A stretch of DNA of 64,000 bases from Planctomycetota bacterium (GTDB lineage Bacteria; Planctomycetota; Phycisphaerae; UBA1845; UTPLA1), in assembly GCA_016712275.1 (NCBI GenBank), contig JADJRI010000010.1, forward strand, positions 1 through 64,000, written 5' to 3'. Of this stretch, positions 52,898 through 62,547 are shown piece after piece. The position numbers and the translations under genes were made by a program. Every line of letters begins with the position of its first letter. Within the stretch, counting starts at the first letter, position 1. The notes beneath the pieces are model-generated. The model saw nothing but the letters and a program-made list of their open reading frames with translations. It ran no database searches and was not told the origin of the DNA.

Positions 52898-53314
52898 TCA
52901 AAAATTCGCGAACACCCTTTCAACCACAACCGATTTGGCGCCGCTGTTCCACGAAACCGTGACCCTTACCAGTTTGTAACCCTGGTCCGAGCCGACGGAT
53001 GCCAGCGAAGCGTTGACAAACGACACTGAAACGGTTCGGCTGAACCGCGCAAAATTCGTGATTGATGATTCGTTTGGAAAATTCGCCGTCGTGACGGCGG
53101 CGTATCCGTCCGTGGCCCGGTAGCGCCGCGCGACGATTTCCTCCATTCTCTCGGTCGCGAGGAAGGCCGCCGTCGCGGCATTGGCCGGATGAATCGTGTT
53201 GAGCGCCGACTGCGAAAACGCGCTCATCAGAGGCGGCACGGAAACCGCCAGAATGATGATCGCCATCACGATTTCGATAATCGTGGTCGCTCTGCGGCTG
53301 CGCGTCATGGCCAT
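52898..53314 (-). CDS. Minor pseudopilin, GspI-like, with atypical cleavage site
   Basis: A 138-residue protein. The helix TTIIEIVMAIIILAVSVPPL keeps Glu5, but the residue before it is Ala, not Gly, and Phe1 is replaced. A domain with ATERMEEIVARRYRATDGYA follows. It overlaps gspH by 10 bases. GspI is inferred from the order G-H-I-J. Confidence 0.7.
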   Translation of the reverse strand: MAMTRSRRATTIIEIVMAIIILAVSVPPLMSAFSQSALNTIHPANAATAAFLATERMEEIVARRYRATDGYAAVTTANFPNESSITNFARFSRTVSVSFVNASLASVGSDQGYKLVRVTVSWNSGAKSVVVERVFANF

Positions 53315-53843
53315 GTCCGATGCTCCACAAAGCCGCCAACCGGATGAACCCTGACGGCCAATCCGCTGGAGAGTATGACGATACCGGCAGACGTTAACGT
53401 GACCGCGTTGGAGTCCTTGGGCGTGCCGAAGTTGGCGAATTCGAGCTCGCTGGTTCCATTGAAGTTTGCGGAGGTAATCGTGACGCCGTTGTAAGGACTG
53501 GCAGTGAATTGAATGGCGGTCCTGGTCAGGTCCAGCGGATGAGCAAGGCCGACACGGCCTGCCTTGCCGGGGCTTGCCGCGTCCTCAATGTAAAGCGAAT
53601 ATCGCTCCGCGCTTGCATCCACAACGAGCCAGGTTCGCAGGCCGGAGGCCATGGCCGTTCTTTGAAGGTACCGCACATCCGAAGCAAGGCGCGTCGCCGC
53701 GGCACTGGCCCGCATTGAGGTGAGGTTCGACATGGCCGGCGCGCGGCGACCACGAGTGCGACCACCGCCATGATGACGATGACGGTGATCAGTTCGATCA
53801 GTGTAAATGCGTCGTGTCTGAATGTGTTCTTTTTGCTCGACAT
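53305..53843 (-). CDS. Minor pseudopilin, GspH-like (frameshifted)
   Basis: About 179 residues. Leader SSKKNTFRHDA, then FTLIELITVIVIMAVVALVV. Here too Ala precedes Phe1. The frame changes near 53733 and continues SNLTSMRASAAATRLASDVR, a typical GspH sequence, then YLQRTAMASGLRTWLVVDAS. ATG 53843. Confidence 0.75.
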
Positions 53844-53993
53844 GGGATCCTGCGGCCTCTTGGGCGCGCCATCCGGAAACGACCGCGGCACGAGCAATGG
53901 CCCGTGCCGCGGATTGGCTGTCACACGTCCGTCATACGCAATTCGCGAGCATCGTCACGATTCGTACGGCAGACCATTGCGGATCGGGCTTGA

Positions 53994-54439
53994 TTAAAAG
54001 TCCTTTTCGCCGGCCGTGTTTGTGTTGGGCCCAAACTTCGCCCGTCGAGGCCTTTGTAGGCCCAGCCGCCGGTGCCGCCTGCCACAAGCGTGCCCTTGGT
54101 CACGCCGACTTCGACGTTGTTTTTCGTCGCGTCCGTGTCATAGAGGTTATCGGGAATCGCACCGGCCATCACTGCATTCGCGGTCGTGAAAACGGCCAGC
54201 GTCGGATATGACGCGGTTCCGCCACCGACATCGGTCGCCGAATGTGCATAGTAGTTGGCGACAGCGGCTCGCAACGCGCCAAGGGCGCCCTTGCAGGCCG
54301 CCTTTCTGGCATCGGTGCGATAGTCGAGATACACCGGCAGGGCGACTGCCGACAGAATGCCGAGGATGACGATGACCGTAACCAATTCGATCAGCGTAAA
54401 ACCCCGAACGACCCGATTTGACTTGTTCTTTCCATTCAT
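53994..54439 (-). CDS. gspG: Major pseudopilin GspG-like (frameshifted C-terminus)
   Basis: About 148 residues. MNGKNKSNRVVRG, then FTLIELVTVIVILGILSAVA with Gly-1 and Glu5. Helix continues ALPVYLDYRTDARKAACKGA. Near the end GWAYKGLDG breaks frame. Two 1-base shifts give a TGEVWA and then NTNTAGEKDF ending, the usual GspG C-terminus, stopping at 53994; otherwise an implausible basic tail would run to 53921. AGGAG precedes ATG 54439. Confidence 0.82.
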
Positions 54440-54521
54440 ATTCGTCAGCTCCTGTAAAGTTGACCTCCGCTTGGGCCTCTTCCCTTGAGGAGGAAACATA
54501 CAATATGACACGGGGTTTGAA

Positions 54522-55757
54522 TTAGGCCGTGCCGACAATCTTCAATAATTTCCACATCGGTAAAAAGATGGCCAGCGCAAAGAAAAGAACGACTGCCGCG
54601 AGGCCGGTCACCATTATCGGTTCTATCAAAGTCGAAAGCAGCTTGATGCCGCGCTGGGTCTGCTGGCTGTAGTATTTGCGGAGGTAATCGAATATTTGAT
54701 CGGTGCGACCGGACTCTTCGCCAATCGCAAGCATTCGCTTGACAAGCGGCGTTACACAGGTTGTGTCCGAGAATGCCTCGGTCAACGATCTGCCACCCTC
54801 GACCGAGCGCAAGACACCCCGCACATCGTTCTTCAGCACTTCATTGGTCATGCTGTCGGCCGTCACACGGAGCGAGGTTGTAATGGGCAGCGCGGCACGC
54901 ATCAGAAGATCGAGCAACTCAATAAAACGCACCATGTAGATGCCCAATAACAAGCTGCCAAAGACCGGAAACCGCAGAACATAATGGTCCAGAAACTCGC
55001 GCACTTTTCTGAAGCTCAGTAGGTATCGAAAGAACATGTACACGCCAAAGACACCGCCGATAACGAGGACATAGTGATTGGTCAGCGCGCCGCTGACGGC
55101 CAGAAGAATTTTGGTCGGCAAGGGCAACTCGCTTTCGAACTGCCGGAAGAGTTCGGTGAACTGCGGGACCACAAAAATCAGCAGTACCACCGTGGCCAGA
55201 ACGAGCGAGATGACTACGAGCATGGGATACATCAGTGCCGAGCGTATCTGAGCACGCGTTTCCTGCTCCTGCTCCATGTATCGTGACAGCGCGTTCAGGA
55301 CTTCGGGCACCTGACCCGCCGATTCACCGGCCGCGATGGTTCGGGAATATAGTTCGCTGAATGTGTCCTGCTCGGCATCGATTGCATCCGCAAGCGTGCG
55401 ACCTCCCTCAATTCGGCTGACCATTCTTGCAATTGCGGCGCGAAGCTGGGGATTGCCGGTTTGTTCGCCAACGGCCTTCAGCCCGGCGATGATCGGAATG
55501 CCGCTTTCGGCCACTGCGGCCAACTGGTATGTAAAATCGAGCACCGCGCGACGAATGGCCTTGCCACCCTTTACCCGGCGCACACGTGTGGCGCCGCCGC
55601 CCTTTGCCGCTGTATCGGCACTGGCAAGCTGAACACTGATCGGCGTTCGACCGCTGCCCTCAATCTGGGCAAGCGCGGCGCGCTCCGAAAGGGCATCGAG
55701 GGTTTCCTTGCCCATCTTGCCGTTGGGACTTGCAAATTGAACGATGAATTTCGGCAT
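54522..55757 (-). CDS. gspF: Type II secretion inner-membrane platform protein GspF
   Basis: A 411-residue polytopic protein. Two cytosolic helical domains (LDFTYQLAAVAESGIPIIAG, ELLDLLMRAALPITTSLRV) frame the membrane helices, e.g. MLVVISLVLATVVLLIFVVP, and the final MVTGLAAVVLFFALAIFLPM. Start ATG 55757 gives MPKFIVQFASPNGK, a common start for the family; upstream codons are unlikely. Confidence 0.93.
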   Translation of the reverse strand: MPKFIVQFASPNGKMGKETLDALSERAALAQIEGSGRTPISVQLASADTAAKGGGATRVRRVKGGKAIRRAVLDFTYQLAAVAESGIPIIAGLKAVGEQTGNPQLRAAIARMVSRIEGGRTLADAIDAEQDTFSELYSRTIAAGESAGQVPEVLNALSRYMEQEQETRAQIRSALMYPMLVVISLVLATVVLLIFVVPQFTELFRQFESELPLPTKILLAVSGALTNHYVLVIGGVFGVYMFFRYLLSFRKVREFLDHYVLRFPVFGSLLLGIYMVRFIELLDLLMRAALPITTSLRVTADSMTNEVLKNDVRGVLRSVEGGRSLTEAFSDTTCVTPLVKRMLAIGEESGRTDQIFDYLRKYYSQQTQRGIKLLSTLIEPIMVTGLAAVVLFFALAIFLPMWKLLKIVGTA

Positions 55758-55864
55758 TTTGGCCAATTCCTGGGTTAGCTTGCACTTCGGCTCGTCTATT
55801 TGCCGGTGGCGACAATTGCCCGACACGGCACAGCGGCGCTGATGCCGCCCTATCTGCTACGCTC

Positions 55865-57529
55865 TCAGCAGCGCCCCGCAATTCGCACAACTTCCTCCAT
55901 CGTCGTCGCACCGGCGCGAATTTTGTCGATGCCGTCGTCCACGAGAAATCGCATGCCCTCGGCTTTTGCGGCGATACGAATCGATTCCGACGGCTCGTTC
56001 CTCACAATCATCTGCGAGGACCGATCGTTAATCTCAAAGAGTTCATAAACACCGACGCGCCCGACGTAGCCGGTGCCGATGCAGCGCCTGCAACCCTTGC
56101 CCTTCATGGGCTCGAAATCAACTTTGGAGGGATCGAGGCCCAGGGCCTCGAACATGTGCTTGGGCGGCGAATCAGGGCTTTTGCAATCCGGACACACGCG
56201 CCGACACAATCGCTGCGCCAATACGGCAAGAAAAGATGCGGAGATGAGGTACTCCGGCACGCCGAGATCTCGAAAACGAGAAATCGCACTGATGGAATCA
56301 TTCGTGTGAACGGTGCTGAGAACGAGATGTCCGGTCAGGGCGGCCTGCACTGCAATCTGTGCGGTCTCAGTATCACGAATTTCACCGACCATGATGACAT
56401 CCGGGTCCTGCCGCAGCACGGAGCGCAGGCCGGATGCAAATGTCAGGTTGGCGTCTTTGTTGACCTGCACCTGCCGAATAATGCTAGTGCGGTATTCGAC
56501 AGGGTCCTCGATGGCGATGATATTTTTCTGCGGACATGCGACGCATTTCATCGCGGCATAGAGCGTGGTCGATTTTCCCGAGCCGGTCGGGCCGGACACG
56601 AGGATCATTCCATGGGCATTTTGAATGACACCCTGGAATCGTTTCAGAATATTGCTGGTCATTCCCAGTTCATTGAGTGTGATGGACTCCGACTCGTTGC
56701 GAAGAATTCTCAGCACGGCCGCTTCGCCCCAGATGGACGGCAGCATCGAAACGCGCAGAACGACCTCGATTTCGTTGTGCTTATGGTCGAAAGCGCCATC
56801 CTGAGGGGAACGCGTCAGTGAAATATCGAGCTTCGCGAGAATCTTGATGCGCGAAACCAGCGCGCGGTGCAGGGCGAGCGGCGGCGCCGCAATTTCGCGC
56901 AGCACACCGTCGACACGAATTCGAATGCGAAGTTCTTTTTCGCCCGGCTCGATGTGAATGTCCGAGGCCCCCTGGCGAACGGCCTCGTTGATGAGGTCCC
57001 GAACCAGTCGAATGACCGGCTGCGAATCGTCGCTGGTGGATTCGACTTCCACCTTTTTCAGCGAATCGCTGACCGAGAATTCTTCGAGGTACTTGCTCGA
57101 ACCGTAAGCGCGTTCGATGAGACCAAGGATGTCACCCTTGGCGCCCAGGCAGATTTCGACTTCGCGCTTCGACGTGCGCCGCACCTGATCGATGCCGGCC
57201 AAATCGCTGGGATTGTCCATCACCAATGTGATGACATTGTCGAGATCGAACAGTGGAAACATGACATGCCGGCGTGCCAGTTCCTCGGTCACGAGCTCCG
57301 AATTCTGCATGCGTGGAATGAAGTCCGACAAATCGGCAAATGGGACATTTAATCTCTGGGCGCGAAGTGCGTGCAATTGTGAGTCGGTAAAGACCTTTTT
57401 TTTTCGCAGCACCGTCTCGAAATCGCACGACTTCTCGGCAGCCTCCAACTCGGCCTTGGCGACTTCGGTGGCGGAAAGAAGCCCGGACGAAAGCAGTTGA
57501 TCACGCAGCTCGTGAGAGGCGTCAAGCAC
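55865..57529 (-). CDS. gspE: Type II secretion ATPase GspE/PilB-like
   Basis: About 554 residues. N1-type domain (LRDQLLSSGLLSATEVAKA, LNVPFADLSDFIPRMQN), then N2 (GASDIHIEPGEKELRIRIRV), Walker A (VSGPTGSGKSTTLYAAMK), the Asp box (IAIEDPVEY), Walker B region (DPDVIMVGEIRDTETA) and the His box (LSTVHTNDS). Tetracysteine zinc motif RRVCPDCK...GCRRCIGTGY is present. The start is GTG at 57529 with GGGAGGG before it, overlapping the PilZ stop. The energy source for the locus. Confidence 0.95.
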   Translation of the reverse strand: MLDASHELRDQLLSSGLLSATEVAKAELEAAEKSCDFETVLRKKKVFTDSQLHALRAQRLNVPFADLSDFIPRMQNSELVTEELARRHVMFPLFDLDNVITLVMDNPSDLAGIDQVRRTSKREVEICLGAKGDILGLIERAYGSSKYLEEFSVSDSLKKVEVESTSDDSQPVIRLVRDLINEAVRQGASDIHIEPGEKELRIRIRVDGVLREIAAPPLALHRALVSRIKILAKLDISLTRSPQDGAFDHKHNEIEVVLRVSMLPSIWGEAAVLRILRNESESITLNELGMTSNILKRFQGVIQNAHGMILVSGPTGSGKSTTLYAAMKCVACPQKNIIAIEDPVEYRTSIIRQVQVNKDANLTFASGLRSVLRQDPDVIMVGEIRDTETAQIAVQAALTGHLVLSTVHTNDSISAISRFRDLGVPEYLISASFLAVLAQRLCRRVCPDCKSPDSPPKHMFEALGLDPSKVDFEPMKGKGCRRCIGTGYVGRVGVYELFEINDRSSQMIVRNEPSESIRIAAKAEGMRFLVDDGIDKIRAGATTMEEVVRIAGRC

Positions 57530-57986
57530 GACGTCCCTCCCCCGCCGCAACGGTCTGCAACTGAGGTTCCTTCGGTGCCGACTGGGCCGCGGCGCGCCGC
57601 TGCTGTTCAACGGACTGAATCAAAATGGACTCATCCGGACCTGTGGGATCCAGAAATTGAAGCCCGATTTGAAAGGTGGGCTTATGGTCGAGTTGGATGC
57701 AACGCCGGACAATCGCGCGAACGGCAATGATTCTGGAAGCAATGCCGTCGCCCGTTTTGACATCTGAAATATGCAGAATGATTCGAAGGTTTTTCGGAAC
57801 AAATGTGCCGCAACGAATGCCAAGACCGCCGGCGCTGACGTCGATCACATCCAACCCAGACAGCGCATCGGGAAAGCTCAGGCGAAACTGCGGCGCATGG
57901 TCCGGGTGCGGCTCAATGCGGGCCTGAAAATCAGTCTCATGGCGCTTGTGCTGGCGCGCCAATTCATCCATTGAGAAAGTAGCCAT
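57522..57986 (-). CDS. PilZ-domain protein
   Basis: A 154-residue protein whose core resembles the PilZ c-di-GMP-binding domain: DVIDVSAGGLGIRCGTFVPK, IILHISDVKTGDGIASRIIA and FQIGLQFLDPTGPDESILIQ. The (D/N)xSxxG motif is clear as DVSAGG; the N-terminal RxxxR arm is less clear, so ligand binding is unsure. It starts the secretion operon and overlaps gspE, suggesting second-messenger control of assembly. Confidence 0.8.
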   Translation of the reverse strand: MATFSMDELARQHKRHETDFQARIEPHPDHAPQFRLSFPDALSGLDVIDVSAGGLGIRCGTFVPKNLRIILHISDVKTGDGIASRIIAVRAIVRRCIQLDHKPTFQIGLQFLDPTGPDESILIQSVEQQRRAAAQSAPKEPQLQTVAAGEGRRA

Positions 57987-58073
57987 TGCATCGGCTTATC
58001 GGTGATCGGACGAAGCCGATTCAGCGCAATCGACGCCGGGCAGTGATTTGCGGACCCATCACTCGAAAAAGAC

Positions 58074-58871
58074 TTATCGGTCCGCGACAACGCGGTTGCC
58101 CAGGCGGCCGATGCCTTCAATTTCAACTGAGAATTCGTCGCCGGAACCGAGGAAAACCGGCGGATTTCGTGCCGATCCGACACCGGCGGGAGTGCCGGTA
58201 AGGATGACTGTTCCGGGAAGAAGCGTGAATTGGTGTGAAACGTAGCTGACCAGTTGCGCGACGGAGAAAATCATGTCGCCGGTGTTGCCATCCTGCATGA
58301 GCTTGCCGTTCAAGTAAGACCGGACGGCGAGGTTATTCGGCGAAAGCTCATCGGCGGTGACAATGTGCGGACCGAGTGGGCAAAAAGTGTCGAAGCTTTT
58401 GCCGCGCGCCCACTGTTTATCGCGCCGCTTCTGGCAATCTCGCGCCGAGACGTCATTTGCGCATGTGTATCCGAAAACAAACGACAATGCTTCGCGCTCG
58501 GTTACGTTTTTTGCGATGCGGCCGATGACCACGGCCAATTCGGCCTCGAAGTCGACTTCATCGGGTGCGGAGCGGGGTAGAATAATCGAGTCTTCGGGAC
58601 CGACGACACTGGACGTCGCTTTCAAAAATATAAGCGGTTCTTCAGGCGGCGATTCGGCCTTCATTTCCTTTGCATGGTCGGCGTAGTTGCGGCCGATGGC
58701 GATGATGTTTGGCGGATCGACCGGTGCGAGACGCCGGCCGATTGGAACGGGCGTCTCGGATAACGTGTGATCGCCGAAGAGTTCTCCCCGAATAGGCAGC
58801 GCGTGGGCATCATCGACCCATTTGCCGCACATCGGCTTGCCATGCATGTCTTTCCATCGAACGATCTTCAT
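58074..58871 (-). CDS. Fumarylacetoacetase-family hydrolase
   Basis: A 265-residue enzyme of the FAH superfamily. Order: IIAIGRNYADHAKEMKAE, EEPLIFLKATSSVVGPEDSI, the metal-binding DEVDFEAELAVVIGR (Glu-x-Glu and later Asp), SARDCQKRRDKQWARGKSFD and LLPGTVILTGTPAGVGSARN. Such enzymes hydrolyse or decarboxylate acylpyruvates or related keto acids. The specific substrate cannot be told. Confidence 0.9.
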   Translation of the reverse strand: MKIVRWKDMHGKPMCGKWVDDAHALPIRGELFGDHTLSETPVPIGRRLAPVDPPNIIAIGRNYADHAKEMKAESPPEEPLIFLKATSSVVGPEDSIILPRSAPDEVDFEAELAVVIGRIAKNVTEREALSFVFGYTCANDVSARDCQKRRDKQWARGKSFDTFCPLGPHIVTADELSPNNLAVRSYLNGKLMQDGNTGDMIFSVAQLVSYVSHQFTLLPGTVILTGTPAGVGSARNPPVFLGSGDEFSVEIEGIGRLGNRVVADR

Positions 58872-59079
58872 GATAACGGCTCATCTTTCAGGTTTTGATA
58901 CACACGCCAAAGGGGCAGCCATGCCCGCAAGAAAACGAATATCCTTCGTAGGTCTCGCATGGCCTTACGAGCCTGTCTCAAGGATCCGTGATCACCGCCT
59001 ATTTGACGGTGCCGCTCGGGTCTCTGAGACAGCTTCAAGTTTCCAATTCGATTCGGCATCGAAACCACGGCGGCTCCGT

Positions 59080-62000
59080 TCAACCACCGACGGATTCCAA
59101 CTGCGGTTCGAGAATCTCCCTTGTCGTGCGATTGACGACACGCACTTCGCTCTTGCCGAAAATCCATCGACCGAGCTTGACGCGCGCGCCGATGAAGAGC
59201 GACAGCATGGCCGGGACAACAAACAAAGTGAAGAATGTCGAGCATGCCAGTCCGCCGAGAACCACGGCGCCGACGCCGCGGTACATCTCCGCGCCGGAAC
59301 CGGGGCGAATCACCAGCATCATCTGGCCGACGAGCGTCGTGAGAACGGTCATCATGATCGGCCTGAGGCGCGACCTGACGGACTCGACAATCGCCTTGTC
59401 CGGCGGCATTCCTTCACGCATGAAATTCAGCGCCTGATGAACAATGAGGATGCCGTTGTTGACGACGATGCCCAGCAAAATAACAAAGCCCAGAATGGTG
59501 AGCACATCCAGTTTCTGCACCGGCATTTCCGGATTGGCCATGGTCCAGTTGTGAACCAGCCACAGCCCGACGAAACCGCCGACCACCGCGAGCGGAACGG
59601 TGGTGATGATGATGAATGGATAGGTAAACGATTCAAAAAGCCCGGCCATGATGAGATAGCAAACGAGCAGCGACAGGGCAAGAAGCCACTTTAGAGAGTC
59701 CCATGTGGATGCCAGCTTGTCGGCATTTCCTGCAAAGGCAACGGCGACGGAGGGGTCCAGCTTTGCATTCATGGGGCCAAAACCATCGCCCCGCATGGGC
59801 GTGATGATATTTGACTGAATTTCATCAATCACCTGTTGAAGCGACAAACCCTCGGGCGGAGTCACGGTCAACTTCACGGCTGGTTGCGTTTCAATGTGTC
59901 GAATTTCCTCGGCAGCCAATGTACTTCTCATTCGACAGACGGAATCCAATGGAACAATCATGCCGGTGGGCGTGAAGATTGGAACGGTGCTGATCATTGC
60001 GGTGGCGCTGTGGCCGCCGATCGCGTCTTCCGTGCCCGCGACTTTGATCGTCAAATCGAGGCTGCGGCCTTCATCGCGATACTGGCCGACGATGCGACCG
60101 TCGCCGCAGGCCCGAATGATTGAACCGATTTCAGCGGTATTGAGGCCGAGGTCGCCGGCCTTCACCCGATCGGGAATGAGCTGATCCTCGCGTCGGCCCT
60201 GCGCGAAGTTCCTCGGATTCGGCTCGACGCGGCCAAAGCGCTGGCGACAGGCCATCATGATGCTGGTTGCGGCCGGGACGACCTTGTTTAAATCCTCCGC
60301 CCGGATCTCAATGTCAACGGACTGCCCGGCATCGCCTTTGAATATGCCCGGTTGGAAGAAGAAAGCGAAAGAGTCGGTGATGCCGAACTGACTGGATGAC
60401 AGCACGTTGACGAGCGGTTTCACGAGTTCGGGATTCGTACTGGAACACCCCATGAAGCAGCCGCCATTGAACGAGACGAAGAAGAAATCTTCGATGAGAG
60501 GCGGCGTCAATTTCCATTCGGCAATTTCGCGTTTCAATTCCGTAATGCGCCGTTCGGCATCCGACTTTACTTTTTGCGTTGCATCCGATTTGGCGATTGT
60601 GGCCTTCAAGCCCGCGATTTGCGCTTCCTTGGGCTTGATGGCATTGGCCGACGCGATTTCGGCCCAGCGCTTGAGCAATGCCTCATGCTCTGGGGTGCCC
60701 GGCTTGGTTTCCCAGAAAGGGCGAATGCCGATCAAACCTCGGGAGGGATCGCCGTTTTCGAGGAGCAGGCCGATTTTTGCAAACTCGGGCGTGTTGTATC
60801 CGGGGGGCGTGATCAGGAATCCGAAGATGAGATTCTTGTTGCCCGAGGGAAGGTAATCCAAATCGGGACTGAGTGTTTTGCTGAAATAATAGGAACCCCC
60901 CGCCGCTCCAGCGACCAGAGCGAGTTTTACAGCGACGTTTCGATTTACAACTGCAACGACTTTCGCAAGCCCATCTGCCAAACGGCTGCGGTCGAGTTCG
61001 CTGGCCATTTTGACTTTGCCGAGCATGCGCGAGCACATCACCGGCACCACCGAAATGGCAACCAGCATGGAGAGGCCGACGGCGCCGGAGATGGCAATTG
61101 CAATATCGCGGAACAACTGGCCGGCTTCGCCCTGCACGAAAATGATGGGCAGGAAGACGACCATCGTGGTCAGCGTGCTGGCCAGCACCGCGCCCCAGAC
61201 TTCCGTCGCGCCGTCGCTGGCGGCCTGCAGCGGCGATTTGCCCATTTCACGATGACGATAGATGTTCTCAAGAACGACAATGGCATTATCGACGACCATG
61301 CCGGTCGCAAAGGCCAACCCTGCCAGAAGAACGACGTTGATCGACCGTCCGGTCATTGGAATGATGAGGAAGGTGCCTATGACGCAAATGGGAATGGAGA
61401 CGGCGATGATCAACGTCGCGCGGCTGCTTCGCAGGAAAAGGATAAGCACGATGATGGAGAGCGCGCTACCCCAGTAAATATTTGTTCGCACCATGTCTAT
61501 CGAGGCGTTAATGTAGGTGGTCTCGTCATAGACTTGCGTCATTTCGAGTTTCAGGCCGCGCGGGGCGAGAATCGTGTCATTGGCCAGCTGGATCTTTTTT
61601 TTCAACCCGTTCATTGCTTCAATGACGTTAGAGCCGGTGCGGCGATATGCCGGAATGGCGAGGACATAACGGCCGTTGCTGCGCACGAAGCTGTATTGCT
61701 TTTTGAATCCATCCTTGATTTCGGCGACGTGGCCGACGCGAATGGGGCCGCCCGGTCCGGTGCGAATAACGGTCTGGCGAATGTCCTCCAGTGAGGCAAA
61801 TCGGCCCATCGTCCTGAGAACAATATCGCGCTTTCCCTGCGCGCTGTTGCCGGCTGCGACGTTTGTGTTTTGCGTGACAAGCGCGGTCTCGAGTTCACCA
61901 AAGGTCACGCCTGCGCGGGCGAGCTTGTGTGCGTCGACGATGACCTGAATTTCCCTTTCCTTGCCGCCCAAGACGCCGACCGACGCAATGCCGTCGACGC

Positions 62001-62538
62001 GCTCGAGCATGGGCTTCACATCTTCTTCGACAAAGATCTGATAATCCGGCACATGGATGTCATCCCGATCGCTGGAGAGGATGATCCATGCGATGGCTTC
62101 TTCACCAAATTCGCGGCCGCTGACAACGGTGGGGTTGTCGAATTCGTCCTGAGGAATCTGATACTTGACGCGACGCAGGGCATCGGAGACGTCCTGTTTG
62201 GCGATGTCCTGATCGGTGCCGACTTCAAATTCCAGTTCGACCGAGCCCTGTCCCTGCCGTGCGGTGCCGGTCATTTTCTTCAAGTTGCGGATGCTCTTGA
62301 GCATGTCCTCCTGCTTATCGAGGATTTCGTGCTCGACTTCCTCAGGACTGGCGCCTTCCCACAGGGTTGTGACCGTCACCACGGGTTCGTCGATCGTCGG
62401 TGTAAGCTGAACCGGAGCGCGGATGGGCGACGGCGCGATGGAAGGGGGAATAATCGCCAAAAGCCCGAAGAGCACCAGCAACAGCACACAGACCCAGACC
62501 TTGACGGGGTTTTGAATAAAGTGATCGACAAATCGCAT
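59080..62538 (-). CDS. RND-family multidrug/metal efflux pump (HAE1-like) with insertion
   Basis: A 1152-residue inner-membrane pump. Twelve helices are expected. TM4 has GMVVDNAIVVLENIYRHREM, with its Asp, and the C-terminal half has GIVVNNGILIVHQALNFMRE. N-terminal KVWVCVLLLVLFGLLAII is TM1. Pores and docking domains read ASPEEVEHEILDKQEDMLKS. A stretch at about 610-700 with predicted coiled coil (KEAQIAGLKATIAKSDATQK) and NGGCFMGCSS lengthens it by some 100 residues over normal pumps. It follows the adaptor gene by 9 bases. No TolC-like gene is nearby. Confidence 0.93.
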   Translation of the reverse strand: MRFVDHFIQNPVKVWVCVLLLVLFGLLAIIPPSIAPSPIRAPVQLTPTIDEPVVTVTTLWEGASPEEVEHEILDKQEDMLKSIRNLKKMTGTARQGQGSVELEFEVGTDQDIAKQDVSDALRRVKYQIPQDEFDNPTVVSGREFGEEAIAWIILSSDRDDIHVPDYQIFVEEDVKPMLERVDGIASVGVLGGKEREIQVIVDAHKLARAGVTFGELETALVTQNTNVAAGNSAQGKRDIVLRTMGRFASLEDIRQTVIRTGPGGPIRVGHVAEIKDGFKKQYSFVRSNGRYVLAIPAYRRTGSNVIEAMNGLKKKIQLANDTILAPRGLKLEMTQVYDETTYINASIDMVRTNIYWGSALSIIVLILFLRSSRATLIIAVSIPICVIGTFLIIPMTGRSINVVLLAGLAFATGMVVDNAIVVLENIYRHREMGKSPLQAASDGATEVWGAVLASTLTTMVVFLPIIFVQGEAGQLFRDIAIAISGAVGLSMLVAISVVPVMCSRMLGKVKMASELDRSRLADGLAKVVAVVNRNVAVKLALVAGAAGGSYYFSKTLSPDLDYLPSGNKNLIFGFLITPPGYNTPEFAKIGLLLENGDPSRGLIGIRPFWETKPGTPEHEALLKRWAEIASANAIKPKEAQIAGLKATIAKSDATQKVKSDAERRITELKREIAEWKLTPPLIEDFFFVSFNGGCFMGCSSTNPELVKPLVNVLSSSQFGITDSFAFFFQPGIFKGDAGQSVDIEIRAEDLNKVVPAATSIMMACRQRFGRVEPNPRNFAQGRREDQLIPDRVKAGDLGLNTAEIGSIIRACGDGRIVGQYRDEGRSLDLTIKVAGTEDAIGGHSATAMISTVPIFTPTGMIVPLDSVCRMRSTLAAEEIRHIETQPAVKLTVTPPEGLSLQQVIDEIQSNIITPMRGDGFGPMNAKLDPSVAVAFAGNADKLASTWDSLKWLLALSLLVCYLIMAGLFESFTYPFIIITTVPLAVVGGFVGLWLVHNWTMANPEMPVQKLDVLTILGFVILLGIVVNNGILIVHQALNFMREGMPPDKAIVESVRSRLRPIMMTVLTTLVGQMMLVIRPGSGAEMYRGVGAVVLGGLACSTFFTLFVVPAMLSLFIGARVKLGRWIFGKSEVRVVNRTTREILEPQLESVGG

Positions 62539-62547
62539 GAGTAGAGC

